Shown here: positions 51,226 through 64,000 of the stretch, piece after piece
Position numbering within the stretch: position 1 is the stretch's first letter
Layout: every line of letters begins with the position of its first letter
Origin: Prunella strophiata
Lineage: Eukaryota; Chordata; Aves; Passeriformes; Prunellidae
Length of the DNA: 64,000 nt
Assembly (NCBI GenBank): GCA_036583965.1
Contig: JAZBQD010000026.1
Coordinates: 1,736,001 to 1,800,000, forward strand
Direction of reading: 5' to 3'
The notes under the pieces: generated by a model
Told to the model about the DNA's origin: nothing
Seen by the model: only the letters and a program-made list of their open reading frames with translations
The model's database searches: none
Made by a program: the position numbers and the translations under genes

Positions 51226-54180
51226 GTCAGTGAGATCCAGACCTGAGGTTGGTGTCTGGCAGCTCCAAGGCAGGAGCTGTCAGCCCCTCCTGACACACAG
51301 GGAGGTTTGAAATAAACACAGAGAAAAGGATGGCAAAACAGGGAACCTACAGGTTACCAACCCTCCTTCCCTGACAGCATGGATCTGTTCAAGAGACTAT
51401 TTCTAAATGGAAATGGTCAAAGTTAATAATTAATAATAATTTTTTTTAAGGTAGAATTAAGAATTTTAGCCTGATATGAAGAAGCCCAAGCTCGAGCCCT
51501 GTCTTTCCTGTTGCTCAGTCCTCATTCCCACAAATTCTGCCTCCTGGTACTGCAGCTGTGCAGCCTCAGCTCCCACAGCCTGGCACACTGGGCTGCACAT
51601 TGCATTCCCAGAGGAACTTTGGGCCTCCTTCTTTTAGAGCTTTTGTGCAAATAAGTGGGAATTGAATTCAAAGGTTTATCAATACCTTACTTGCCATTTT
51701 TTGGCTGTATCCTTCAGGAAGTCCAGCTCTCTTCCTTCAGGAAAACCCAGTTTTCCCAGGCTTGGCTTTGCCTTTTCCTACAGAGCCAGGGTGAGTGGAA
51801 TGTTCTCAATGTTCTATTACCCAGGTCAGCAGCTTTAAAATTCCCTTTGTATCTGTGATTAAATGTCCTTCTTCAAGATTACAGGTGGTTATGTCACTGT
51901 GGACAGGATATTTTAAAATTTTCTTCCTCACCATTCAAATTTTGTTAACCTCTAAAGAAGTTATGGGGGGGAGAGAGGCAGGAAAAGTTTGAGCTTGTAA
52001 GAAATAATTTTTTTCATTCAGATCTTTATGCTTAAGAGACTGGGAGGTTTTTTGTCATGAAGTGTTCTAAAATGCCAAACTCTCAAAACAGCAATTATAT
52101 TCAATAAAAAGCGGGCTACTGTGATCTGGGACCTACCTCAATATCCAATAATTGAGTTAATCTTAAAACATTGGCTCAAAATAAACTTGTAGCTTCAAAG
52201 AGAAATGAGAAGTCGATGAAAACAACATCACCACTGTAAACAGTGAGGTCCAAATGGGCTGAATGCAAAAATTCACATGGAATGGCACAAAATAATTTCT
52301 GAGGCCCTGAATTCACAGGGGACTTTAATTTGTTGGTTTTGGGTTGGTGGTTTTTTTGGGGTTTTTTTTTTTCAAAATTGTCTTCTAAATTGCAGGAAAC
52401 TGATGAGTAATATTTAATCTTCATGTTTGGGGATGGGATTTAAAAGTGCCCTCTGGACTGTAACTAATTCAGTGTAACACAAGCACAGTCAAAGCAATGA
52501 AAATTCTGTCCTGACACTGCCAAACTGGCTGGGGGAGAGTTCAGGTGGAAACTGCACCTTCTGTGCTATACAATGGGCTTCTTTATTTCAGTTTCTAAAC
52601 TCTTCTGTCCAGGACTTTGAAGACAAAGGCTGTTAATTGAGTTCTAGGGGTATTGAAAAAAAAATAATAAAGAAGACTCCAAATTTGCTTTATCAAAATG
52701 TTATGGAGTAAAATAAAGTGTAATTAAAGTAAAATGGTCTGAAGAATATTGCTAATATCAATGCCTTTCTTTAATAAAGATGGGGCTTTCTTTTAGCAAT
52801 TATTCTAATATTTTCTGTACTCATAATCATCCAGGCTCAGATAAATCCTTCACTGGTGGGATGTGTGATATCTCTTTGTATTTTGGGTCCTTATGATAAG
52901 TTAAAAGGTTTTAAGACCCAAAGGAATTCACTCATGCCACAGGTAGAGTTGTTCAAATGGAAGTTCTTTGTGTTTAAACTCTGTGAAACTCCAAATTTCT
53001 CCTCACAGGTGGACTGACTTCAAGCAGACCTTGAGCAAAGCAGACAAACTGAAGTTCCCTCAGATAAATATGGCCCATCTGGAATTTTGAGCTATAATGG
53101 GCCTCAGAGGCTGGAAATGAAATTCCTCCCTCTGGAGAGGACAGTGTGTGCTGGAGCCTCATCCACTCCCAGCTGGAATGTTCAAGCTGATCTGCTGGGG
53201 GATCCTGACTGACCCCAGGGACAAAGCAAAGCCAGGCTGAGCTGTGCTGAACTCCCTCTGCCAGGAGCAGCTTTCCCCATTCCCTCCTGGAGCAGCAATT
53301 CCATGCAGATCCCTGGATCCAGGACAGCTGATGTTATCTGGCTCCCCTGGGGTAGCTTTGATCCCCTGGGTTTGATCCCATTCCTCTGGACACAGCTGCT
53401 GTGCTCTGAGCCAGGCTTTATTCTGTGGAGGGCTGAGCACTGCAGCTCCCACCCAGACCTTGCTCTGCCAACACCCAGGAGCTGCTCCAGTGTTGGGTGA
53501 ACCTTTGTAGACCCAGATTTGAGGCTCCTCAAATACAAGATTTCTATAAAGCACCACAAGCCATTAGAAAAGGAGCTTTAAAAACTTTTGGAGAGCCAGA
53601 AATTGTTAAAGGCACCTGCCTGAGCTCTTGGGGAGTGCACAGGGGCCAGCTCAGCCTTTGCCTCCACCCCTCTACAGTCAAAGAAATAATCTGGCCAGGT
53701 GGAAATATTCCTGACTCAGCCATTTAGCTTTGCTGGTGACAAACTAGAGAGTGCTTGTCAAGCTTAGCCCTAATCTACTGAGAAAAGCTGCCATGGTCAC
53801 CTCAGAGGAACTTTCCATCAGTGTGATGTGGAGCTACATCTGAGCAGAGGTAACAAAAGCCAGCTGGGTTCACTGAGCTACTCAGGCTGTTAAATAAATC
53901 CCTGGTCAGCCTTTCATCTCTAAATATGCAATTCTATTGCACATCATGTGTCCCTGAGGAGCAGCCAAAGGGTTGGGGTGTGGCCAAGGCACTGCTGTCC
54001 CAGAGCTGCTGTCCTGTGGGGCTGGCACTCCTCTGACAGCTCTGGGTCAAGAGATGCCCCCCTGGTGAAGGCACATGAACACACCTGACAGGTCAGATGC
54101 CAAACTCACAAATATTCTGTTCTGCACTGTTTAAGTAGGCACTGAGTACTTTGTCACCTCTCAGTACTTGTCTCTTTATT

Positions 54181-54200
54181 AAAAAAAAAAAAAAAAAAAA
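54181..54200 (+). repeat. Poly(A) run followed by AT-rich sequence
   Basis: A20, then ctataattaatata-type AT-rich sequence to about 54,270. Confidence 0.9.
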
Positions 54201-54897
54201 TCTGGTTTATAATATACACTATAATTAATATAATTAATAATTAATATATCAATAACTATTTTTTTTTAATCTGCCTTATAGGGGAAATTTTGCTTTCCAG
54301 CCTCATTGCAACCCATTGCCTAATTGGGATGTCAGGGTTGACATTGCTTCATGCTGCACCCTCAGCAGGCCTTGATACACTCTAAATAGTTCAGAGTAAT
54401 CAGTGTTTTCAGATTCTATCAGTTCACAAAAGTTCTTGTTTCTGAACTCTTCTGAAGAGCAGAAGTGCATTTACAAATGCACACAAAACAGTCCACAAAA
54501 TATTTTTTGCCACCCAGTAGTTCAGGAAAAATTCTAACTTGGCTGTGACAATTCCAATTGTATCACTAGCTAGCAAAAAATGAAAAATAAGATTATCCAC
54601 TGCATCTTTCAGTATTAAGTAACTTTAAAAGTGTTTGGAAGGTGTTTTGTCTATAGTTTGTTCTGATATTATAGTAATTACATTCTTCCAACAAAGCAGG
54701 TATGAAAACAAGAAATGCCTCCTATCATCACAGTCCCTCAGATTCCATCAATGCCTTTTGGTGACAGCAGAAAATGATTGTCTGTGCTTAAACCCTCGGT
54801 GGCTCTGAACAAATCTCATGAAAACTTGGAGCTGTTGAAAATGTTGTGTCTGAAATCGGCCTCCTGTCATTTAAAAAGAAACAAGACTAAGGATAGC

Positions 54898-55607
54898 TTA
54901 AGACCACGTTGAGGAGAAAGACAAAGTTTCCTGCACAGGAACTGAATGGTGTTTGGAGGATCTGAGGATTAGAGGTGAAGATGCTTTGTCTCTTCCAGGT
55001 GAATATTCCAGATGTGGCAGCACAACTGCAGAGGCAGAGCAGTTTCCAGTGATTAATGCTTTGTCCTTTGGCACCACCCTGTACTTCAGCTCTCTGACTT
55101 CCCCATTTAAATGCAAATGCCCTCAGTGAAAAGGCAGCTCCATGGCAGTGCCAGAAGTTTAGCAGGAGTTCCCATTGTGATGCCTCTTAATCAGGGCGAC
55201 TCCTGCACAAAGGTGACTGACAAGGCAGCTCCTTCATCCCCTGGTGAAATCAAAATAGGTCACTCCATAATTCCAGAAAGTTTCCGGGCACCAAGTTCAA
55301 CAAGGTCTTTGTCAATGAGATAATTCAGTTCTGCAGCTTCCCTAGTTCAAGATAAATGTGTTCCTTTATCTGCAGGTTTTTTACTATTACTCTTCTTAAT
55401 GATCTGAATTGCTTCTCCAGTTTTAAAGTTGTACATTTTAAGTGACCTGGCAGATTTCACATCCTCCCACTTCATCCCTTGGATCATTTTTGCCTCAGAT
55501 TGAGCCAGGTGCAAAGCAGTGATTCTGTGCTGGGTACAGGCTCTGCTCTTGCTTCTGTCCACAGAGGAAGAATGGGGAGATAGAAGGGAGTTGTTTCTGG
55601 ATAACAC
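54898..55607 (-). pseudogene. Unidentified broken protein-like stretch
   Basis: On the minus strand, 55,607-55,347 is open for 86 codons (including MKWEDVKSARSLKMYNFKTG). The same frame continues through protein-like text (NYLIDKDLVELGARKLSGIM) but with in-frame stops. A different frame at 55,116-54,898 is open for 72 codons (GEVRELKYRVVPKDKALITG). Charged, non-repetitive residues and closely spaced breaks suggest a decayed retrocopy, but I cannot name a parent. It may be chance. Confidence 0.25.
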
Positions 55608-56472
55608 ATTTAAATTCCTTTTACATTAGCTATTTGTGTGTTCATCAAACATTTATTCAGAGTAATCAGGAGAAACAATTTCCTTATCCCTGGAAGCACC
55701 ACAAGCAGAGTTAAATCTTTGAGGAACAAGCTGTTGCTGCCACTGAATCACTCCCTAGCTGCTGGTACTCAAGGCCTCCCAGAAGCAAATTAAACCAATT
55801 CCCAGATGCTCCCAGATTCCAGCTTCTGAATGAACTTCATTCCAAGAAGCAGTTTATTTTCCATGGTTAGGATGAGGCTCTGATGTAGCAGAGATTTCAG
55901 CAATGCACTGAGTCATGCTGGGCTCCAAAACCCCTCTGGGTGCTCTGCTGGTCACTAAACTGATAAACCAGGGTGACTTTGTCATCTCTGAATCCACTGC
56001 AGGAGTTTGGGACCCAATCTCACAGAGACAGAGGCAAGGAGAAAACCAATCTTCTCAAGTGCAGACACAGAAAGGTTGAAGGAGATCCTAAAGCAGAGGA
56101 CACAGGAGTAATTTCATCCAAAACAGAGATTTCAATCATTTCAATTTGGCCCCACTAATTACTCCAGTACAAGGTTTGTTTTGAAATACAGGATGAAGGG
56201 ATGCCCCATGAAAAGAAGAGGCTTTGTAGATAACACTGACCAAAGAGATGTGACAGAGCTGCTTGAACATTAATATCATTCACAAATTACTTTTGAGGCT
56301 TGGAAATAATATTTGTTTTCTATTGGGATGTAAGAAACTCTGTGACTATAACTGTGTTAACCTTCCTACTGCTCCAAATGCAGTCTCCTCAAAGGGACAA
56401 CTCTCCCTCAAGTGAGGAAAATGTGGATTTAAATATTTATCCATGGAATGAGCTGCATCAGTTTAACTTAGA

Positions 56473-56556
56473 GGAGGTGGGAGGGGATGGACACTGCAGA
56501 ACTGGAGGTGGGAGGGGATGGACACTGCAGAACTGGAGGTGGGAGAGGATGGACAC
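56473..56556 (+). repeat. 31-bp tandem, 2.7 copies
   Basis: ggaggtgggaggggatggac followed by actgcagaact repeats exactly at 56,473-56,503 and 56,504-56,534. A third partial copy with one change runs to 56,556. Confidence 0.95.
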
Positions 56557-59479
56557 AGGCTCCTCTGGCTGACCATCCAAGAAGGGAACTGCTCCACCCA
56601 CTACAGCACTGCTGCCTTTTGCTAACAACAACATCCAGAGACCCAGGAGGCCAAAATGAGGCAGAGCAGCTCAGCTGACCCTGGGAGATAGCATCAGTGT
56701 GCAGCAGGCAGCTCTATATTTAGTTGCAGCTAACGTCACTTGTCACACATGGGGATGCACTTTGCCTCCACGGGGTGTTTGAGAGGCAGATAAGCTCTGC
56801 CTCCACACCCCTCATTTGTATTTGTGAATAGTTCTCTGGGCTCAGCTGCATTCCTCATTCAGCAGCACAGCAATGGTGGAGGATTTCAAGCTGGAGAGTG
56901 AAACAGGACTTTACAAAAAGCCAGCAGCCCCTTATTTCTTCCTCCCTCACCCAGGAGCCCCAAGTCCCCTTGGCAGCTCTTTGGCCAGGGACTCATTTCC
57001 CTGGAGCAGGGCAGTTGCAGGCCAGTGTGACTCAGTCAAAAGCACAATCAAAAGATTGTGTTTAGCCTGTGTAAAATAAGCCAGTGGTCTTGAAGTTAGG
57101 CCTTCACACCCCAGGAACACCTCTGCCAGGTTCTCTGGCCCAGGAGAGGCTGGCTGTGACCCTTTAACCCCAGTTACTTAACAGAAATGATAAACAAGTG
57201 ATGCTCATTCCCAACAATCCCCTCTCCTAACCTGGCTTGTCAGCTCCGTGCCTGCTGCAGTGGCCACTGTGGGAAACCACTTGGTTCAAATCCTTTGATT
57301 TAGAGTTCTCCTGGAGCTCCTTCAGTCAGAGCACTCCTGCCTGACCAGCCCCTGTTCCCCCCTGAAAAACCAGCACCAAACTACCCAGGGCTGAGCATTG
57401 TGGCACAGTAAAATGGATGGGTTTGCTCCCAGGCAATATCCAGGCACCAGGCTGCCAATTGCTCAAAAGGAAAAACCTGTTTTTTAATACAGAAAAAGAT
57501 GTTGGCATTCCACAGCAATGAAAGGGGAAGTGGGGCACACAAGGGAGGGAGTCAGATCAGGAGGCACAAATTTTTGACCAAGGTTGTTAAATGAAATGTG
57601 AGAATTGAGGATGGAAAAGAGGGAGAAATGTCAGAATTTAACAGAATTTACTCAGACACAGTCAGGAAGCAGATAAAAAAGTAATGCAAATGCTCAATCC
57701 TCTCATCTATAAAGTGATCCAATGTACTGCCTGGTGTTTATGTTTACTCTTCCACTGAGAGGACTAAGCACTGTTCCAAACCTCTGGAATCTCTGTTTTT
57801 TAAGGGGATTTACTGCCTGGGCCAATGGCTTAGGATTTAGTGCTTTGGGAATTCTGCTCTTTTTTGTATCCCTGTTCTTGCTCTGTAGTTTCTAAATGAA
57901 GGTCACTAACACAGCTCTTACCCTGGAGAAGTACAAAACTTATTTTCTCTAGAAAGGACAGCAAACACTGCAAATAACTCCACCTACAACATAGCTGGCA
58001 GTTGCTATTGTCAGCCTTAACAAATGTTTCTCCAAAAGACATTATGTAGATATCATTCTGTATAGAGATGCATAAATTAGTGACCAAAATTAGCTCAAGT
58101 AGCTGATAGAGAAAAATATTTCTTGCAGGCAGGGTCAGCATTTGACTGGGCCAAGTTCCAACTAAGCTTAAGCAACTCATTTAATAGGGATAAGTAAACA
58201 CTGGCAAACAAACCAGCTGAGAGCTTTTGTTGTGTAGCACAGACACATCCAGCAATATTTTTGTCCTGCATTTCCCACTGTGGATCTGCTGTTTCTCCCA
58301 CTGTGATTATGTCCTCTCTGCCAGGTGCATTCAGCTCAGGAAAAGAGGCAGAGACAGACCTGAGCTGGCTGAACTGCTGGGCCCTGGAAGAAAAGCTTCT
58401 CCAGATCTCAGCTGTCTCAGAGGTACCCAGTGTTCCAGGCATGAGTTTTGCAGTGCTGCTGGTTTCCAGCTAAAAACAAAGATGAGATTTGGGGTTTGCT
58501 TTAAAAATGGATTGAAAGTACTGAAATAAAACACCTTCTTGCTGTCTCAAAGTTGTGACTTTGAGAGTTGGGGCTCTCTGGGACCTCTTCAGAATTCAGT
58601 GTTTAAGTGTGGTTCAGGCTGTGGGTGAGTTCTGAACTCTGTAATGCCCAAACAATTTAGTGACTGGAATTTCTACAGCCAGACTTTGAAGAGGAGACAG
58701 AAAATCAAGGGTTTTGAATGCAGGGACTTGTCCCCATCAGTCACTGGGGTCCCTCATGTGCCAAAGCCAAACACTGAGCACAGGTGGGTGATGTTTTCTG
58801 TGCTCTGTCTTTTGGATGGTCAAGAAAAACTGTGAAATGAGGAATATGAAAAAGGAGGAACACAGTGCCTCAAATCTAGGATGCTGCTCACCCCTGCAGC
58901 AGCAGAGCTACAGATTGCAAAAAGCACAAGGTGTTGGCCAAGATGGCTTAGAGCTGGCAAATTCCATGGAAGCAGAAGTTGAGAAGGAATCTGACTCAGG
59001 TTCTGCAGAGAAAAGCATGAAAGGAAGATTATGTGGAACAAAATGATGCTGGGAATGTGGAGTGGATGATCAGGACGAAGGGGAGAACAAGAGTCATCTG
59101 AAGAAGCACTCATTCAGGACAAACAATGAACAAACAGTGAACCAAAAAAATGGTACAAATGTCAGAAATCTCTCTCCACTACAATTTCATTTCCTCACTG
59201 TTTGGTGAGGGTTCCACCCAAAACACAAGTGAGTGAGTGCTGCTCACTGTGTGCTTGTGTCAGGCTCTCCATGAGCTGCAGACACAAGGTCTAAAATCTG
59301 GGATTTGAATGTGCTGTCTCCCTCCACCAACAGCTGCTGACAGAGTGAAGCAAGCCAGAAGCTGGATAATGAAAAGCAATGTAATTTTCAAAATCTGTAA
59401 CTTATTTTCTTCCTTTTCCCTAATATCAAGCTAAAATAGAGCCAAATTTTTCAAAATGTACTCTGATGTACTCTCATGT

Positions 59480-59640
59480 TCCCAAAAGTTAGTTGGCTTT
59501 GTGGTTTTGCTTTTTTAGATGTTTTTTATTTGGGTAGTTTGTGGGGTGGTATTTTGTTTTGTTTGAGGGGGATTTCTTTTTTTGTTTGTTTGTTTTGGAT
59601 TTTTTGGTTATTTGTTGGGGCTTTTTTTACCAAGGAACTA
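59480..59640 (+). repeat. T/G-rich low-complexity tract
   Basis: Dominated by T and G, with (tttg)n around 59,580-59,596. No coding or RNA feature. Confidence 0.8.
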
Positions 59641-62374
59641 TAAAGAAGTTTCTTCCACAGAGTATTGGAATTTCTTCCAAAGTCCAGTTCTCCTGTCCCA
59701 GAATTTGACATTCACAACCCACAGCAACATCACACAGATCCACTGTGAACATGGCTCCAAACAAATGCTTCATGAGGGTACCTCTGTGTACCCCTGCTGA
59801 AAACAGATTCTGCTGCTCAGACTGCTCTGCTCAGCTGGGTTACTCAGCCATGTGTAAATGGTACCAGCAGAGGGTTACCTGCTTTAAATCCAGGGATTCT
59901 GATTTGCATCTCCTGATCTCAATCTTGAGAAGCTGTGAGTCGAGTGGGTTTGCATCACTTGTACAGATTGCACCACAATGTACAGATTGCCTGGAAAGTG
60001 TGAGGGAATGCAGCCATTCCTGGAGAGTTTGTGGACTCAAGAAGACTCAATCCCTCTTGGAGAGTTTACTTTTGCTTCCCAAAACCCTTCATTTCCTTTC
60101 AGAGGAATCAAAATTAACTAAACATCGCTGTCTGAACCAAGCTTTTCCACCAAGCAGTCTTCTGGGCAGAGGAGCACTGGGTTTGTGGCTCACCCATCTG
60201 CATCCTGGAGGAACAACCAGAGGACAATGACACCTCCTGGAGGTGCCAGCTGCACCCAGAGGCTCTCCTGTGTCCCTGGCTGCAGTGACCCTGGGCACTC
60301 ACCAATCCAGGATGAACATCCCTGCTCTGTCCCTCCATGGATGCCATGCCCTGGGCATGTCCCTGCAGCCTGAAGGATCAGTGTGACACACAGCCACTGC
60401 TGTGTCCCTCCAGCCACAGAATTCCCCCTGGGAGCCCCTCAGCAGCTTGGCTGCCACACCAGCTCAGCTCCAGTGGCAGTAAGGAGCTGTAGCACAGCCA
60501 GAACCTCCCCACTCCTCTCAGAACCCCTTCCCAGGGCTGCAGTGAAGAACTTGGTGAGTGGTCGTGGGAGTCAGGTCCTCACTTCCAAAGCTCCCCAGGG
60601 GAGAAGAAAGGCAGCTCCCCTAGGAAACCCCCAAGAAGGGAGTCTGAGCCCTGTCAGACTGGGTGAAGTACAAAGGCTGAGTTCCTCAGGCACAACGCTC
60701 CTGGCAATTCCCACTTCCTGTGTCCCAGAGCTTCTCTGCTGTGACATCTGACTTTGAAGCAGCAGAGCCATGAGTGACACAGGTCCTGACAGCCCCTGAC
60801 ATGGACATTGCCATTATGTAATCTGTGTGCCAGCCCAAGTTTATTTTTACAAGCATTTCTGTGCCCTCCATAAGCACTTGGCAATTACTGTGACACATGC
60901 TCCATGATCTGGGGACATGGGATTGAAAAGGACATCACTGGTTCACAGAGTGCTGCCTCCTGCATATCATCCTGTTAATGAGTTAATCAAGCTTTAATTT
61001 GGGACTAGGTACAGAGTCTGCCTTGCTGCTGCTGCTGGATTCCATTCTGGAGCCCATTCCTGAGTTAGCAGGGGAGGTGTGGAGCTGAGGGGATGCACAC
61101 TGAGCATGTTCTGCATGGAAAACAGGCAGGGAAGTGCTGCTGCCTCCAAGAAAATTGCCTAAGTGGGAAAAACCTTGCAGGTGTTGTTCCCTGATCTGTG
61201 TCTGAGCAGATCTCCAGCCTGGGGAGCCAGGGTGTGTCTGGAGCTGAGGAGAAAGCAGATTCACAGAGCTCACTGCCCAGCTCTGTGCTGCTCTCCCTGC
61301 AGGGCTGGGCAGGCTGGCCAGGAGCTGGGGGAGGAGAGGATTTTAGGGAATGGCATCAGAACTATGGTGCCAAAAGGTAACAAACACAAAGCATCCACTT
61401 CATTTTTTTTTTGTTCTCTTCAGATTCAGAATTGATTAGAACAATTTTGCAACAAAATTTGATTTTCATGGATTATATTTCACTTTATATCAATTTAATT
61501 AGATACTTTAAAATTTTAAAACATTAATTTTGAATCATTTCAAGTCTGAAAATTGAGGGGCTTTTTTACTCCTATGTTTATTTTTACATTATTTTTTCTA
61601 CCAACAGGACTGGTGCTAAGAATAACAGATGCAAAGTGGGAAGGTGTTTCAGTATGCAAGAAGAAGGCATCTTGCTCTAGAAAAAAAGAAAATATTCATT
61701 AAAATAAGCAGCAGGCTTTGCTTAACCACTTGTTTCTTTGTTAGAGATCAGCTCAATTTTAGTGTTACTCAAAAAGCAGAATTAAAAAATTGCTCATGTC
61801 CACCCAGCCCAGACCCCAGGAAGAATCAGATTGTGCAGAACACCAGGAATCTTGGTTTGCACTGAGACCAGAAGTTGTTTTTCTAGAAAGCAAAAATATT
61901 TCATGACCACAGGTAGAAAGAACATGATGCAGCTGCTCCCTTGCTATAATAAAACTTACTCTTTCTCATGTAGATGAACATTCTTCTCATCCCATGCAAA
62001 TTTAGAAATTATAATCTCTGCAAACACAGCCTTTTAATCCAAAGGAAGGTTAGGAATAAACATTTCCAGGAGTGGTACCAGTATTTCCCAAGGTTTGCAG
62101 CACAGTGCAAGGGAGCTCACAGCACTCAGCAACTTTCCCTCTGGAGAAGGAATACAGGTGAAAAAGAGCCTGGGCCAGGACTTTCCATGGCACTGAGATA
62201 ACAATAATAAAATAATATAAATAATCACTCATAATAAAATCCCTCACTGACCTCAGGAGGTCAGAGACCCAGCAGTCCACCCCACTCCAAAGGGAGGCTG
62301 CTGCTATTGCATTTTCTGTTGAAAAGGCTGAGTATCCTTCACCTTAAACAAACAATTGCTTTCTGTTTGATTTT

Positions 62375-62402
62375 CTTTGGTGATATAAGGATATCACCAA
62401 AG
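62375..62402. other. Perfect 12-bp hairpin with 4-nt loop
   Basis: ctttggtgatat (62,375-62,386) pairs perfectly with atatcaccaaag (62,391-62,402) around the loop aagg. No U-run or gene adjoins it. Confidence 0.9.
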
Positions 62403-62868
62403 GATGGATTTGATCTGAAAGCTTTGAAGGCCTGAGCTCTGCCCTGGGCTGGCACTTTCTCTGGACCCCCTCAAGCTGGTGATGTCCTTCCCATCCAGCT
62501 CTTAGGTGATGCTTCTGTTCTGTGAGAAGTGATACTCAATCAATTATGTTCTCTCCCTTTTTTGCCTCCCACTTTTTGGCTGCACTATCTATTAGACTGA
62601 GAGCTCTTTGGCAGGAGCAATGAGAGTTACCATCTGCCTGTGCAGTGAGGAGCACTCTTAGATGCAAAAAAAGAGAAATGCTTATGATAGCTCATCAAAA
62701 GATCAATTAATGTTAAGGCAGAGAACACTGTAGTCAGGAATTCCCAACTTGTCCCAGCTTTAAATTCCACTTTTATCAGACAAATACTATCAAAAACTCC
62801 TCTGAATTACTGGGGACCCTTCTTGAAGCTGCCAAATGTTTGAGCTGCAACTGCAAATCTGGTAAAGC

Positions 62869-62924
62869 TCTCTGTGGAAAGGCTGAGCACTGAGAGAAGC
62901 TGGTTCCTCTGTGGAAAGGCTGAG
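62869..62924 (+). repeat. Duplicated 18-nt phrase, 38-bp spacing
   Basis: ctctgtggaaaggctgag occurs at 62,869-62,886 and 62,907-62,924. Confidence 0.9.
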
Positions 62925-64000
62925 GGAGACACAACGGTACAACTGAGAAATCCCTTAAATCTTTGTAGCCAATTAGCTCAGGAATTACCTGGTAAATGTT
63001 TAGCAGAACCTCTGTTCCCCACAACAAAAGCTACAAACGGTTCTCAGCACTCTACAGCAAGCTTAAACCATAAAATTTGCAACTCCAAAGTCACAAATCA
63101 CAGTTGTAAAAGTTGCAGTTACACAAGAGCACTGGATAAAATATTAAAAGCTATAATCTATAATACAAGCTGTGTCTCCTGCTGTCTGTCAGTGAGAGGG
63201 TGTCACCGAGCACTCCTGCACACCCTTGGTACAGAATGAGACATCTGACTCCCCTGCCAGTGCTGCAGACAATCAGCTTTCTTCATTTTTGCATGTCCCA
63301 CACTGCCAAGTGCTTGGAACAAAAGATGATGATAATAACAGATTAACTCCTGTTTTCTGAGCTCAGCCCAGGGAGCCATCACAACATGGTTTGTGCAATA
63401 TTCTCTAACAATCTGCAGTCAGACAGAAAAGATGTTTTTGAAATAACATGGCAGTTGCTCAAAGGTAAATCTCTAGGTTTTGATAAAATAACAATCCCCT
63501 TCAGCTAAGTCCATATAGGTGAAAGGAGAAAGAGAAGGAGCAGCAACATCTCATTCCTTCCCTCTCACAGCAGCCTCAGCCAGCTTAGCCCTGATCCCAG
63601 GTCGCTGTGTGCCCAGGCAGTGAGATCCTGGGGACTCACAACTGCAGCCCTGACATTCTGAAAGAGGCAATTAGCCTTTCTGTGCTTTCTAAATTTCTAC
63701 TCCTTGAAGAATGGGAATGGAACCAAATTGATGAGGGACATGTGGAGATGGGAAAAGCTGACTTGCTGTAAAGAGTGGAAAACAACTCCTCAGTACATAA
63801 AAAACAGGCTGGATTTATGGATTTGCTCTCTAGGCAAGAGTCTGAAAAGTGCTCCTGCAAGGCAAAGATCACACCACAGGTTCTCCTTTAAAGTGAGCAC
63901 ACTTCCTGTGCACATGGCTATGGAAACACAGTTGGTAAATAAAGACCAAGCAGCCCCAAACCCTGAGAACCTGCTGCATGCATTAACTCCTCAGGACAGC

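Larger units (their letters stand above)
51226..64000. other. Intergenic stretch, no intact gene recognised
   Basis: It contains an A20 run (54,181-54,200), a protein-like broken stretch on the minus strand (54,898-55,607), a 31-bp tandem (56,473-56,556), a T/G-rich tract (about 59,480-59,640), a short perfect hairpin (62,375-62,402) and a small duplicated phrase (62,869-62,924). No domain is recognised in the open frames on either strand. Confidence 0.6.

Noticed and set aside
59745..60230. 161-codon + strand open frame with many cysteines
   Set aside because: Cysteine spacing fits no family I know and there is no supporting splice or promoter context.

Overview
The window looks like vertebrate nuclear DNA, most likely from a bird and probably a songbird. 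It has GT-AG introns, a full set of receptor-tyrosine-kinase exons, antisense-oriented CR1 LINE 3' ends (the usual avian non-LTR element), and LTR-type repeats of a kind I associate with passerines. There are no prokaryotic features.

The only gene I can support is the 3' half of a VEGF-receptor tyrosine kinase on the + strand, from 524 to about 32,915. Thirteen exons run from the glycine-rich loop to the C-terminus. They join in frame with no internal stop (1,517 nt of coding sequence including the stop; 504 complete sense codons). They encode the kinase domain, a kinase insert, a short regulatory tail and a terminal SPPPDYN box. The ligand-binding and transmembrane exons must lie upstream of the window. 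The protein mixes KDR-like kinase features with an FLT1-like tail (DYIPL and a terminal PPPDYN). From memory, its kinase-insert text matches fish kdrl closely, so I call it KDRL (VEGFR4), the fourth vertebrate VEGF receptor, which placental mammals lack. A 3'UTR of about 5 kb appears to end at an AATAAA at 32,891.

Introns range from 93 bp to about 8 kb. Points of note in them are a pre-miRNA-sized 30-bp hairpin (7,561-7,640), a 47-bp near-identical duplication flanking exon B, a CR1 element (12,865-13,150), a 53-nt pure polypurine run (20,861-20,913) and an LTR-like block near 25.1 kb.

From about 32.9 kb to 64 kb I recognise no intact gene on either strand. This half holds a compact CpG-dense spot with an AP-1 site (34,027-34,085), two copies of one LTR family in inverted orientation (42,028-42,708 and 45,084-45,820), CR1 fragments (46.2 and 50.9 kb), a possible short LTR-like insertion (50,469-50,764), a CpG-rich patch (50.1-50.3 kb), several minisatellites, and an unidentified, broken protein-like stretch on the minus strand (54.9-55.6 kb). 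I found no wholly new system. The most interesting items are the KDRL identification with its altered signalling residues, the intronic hairpin, and the inverted LTR pair.
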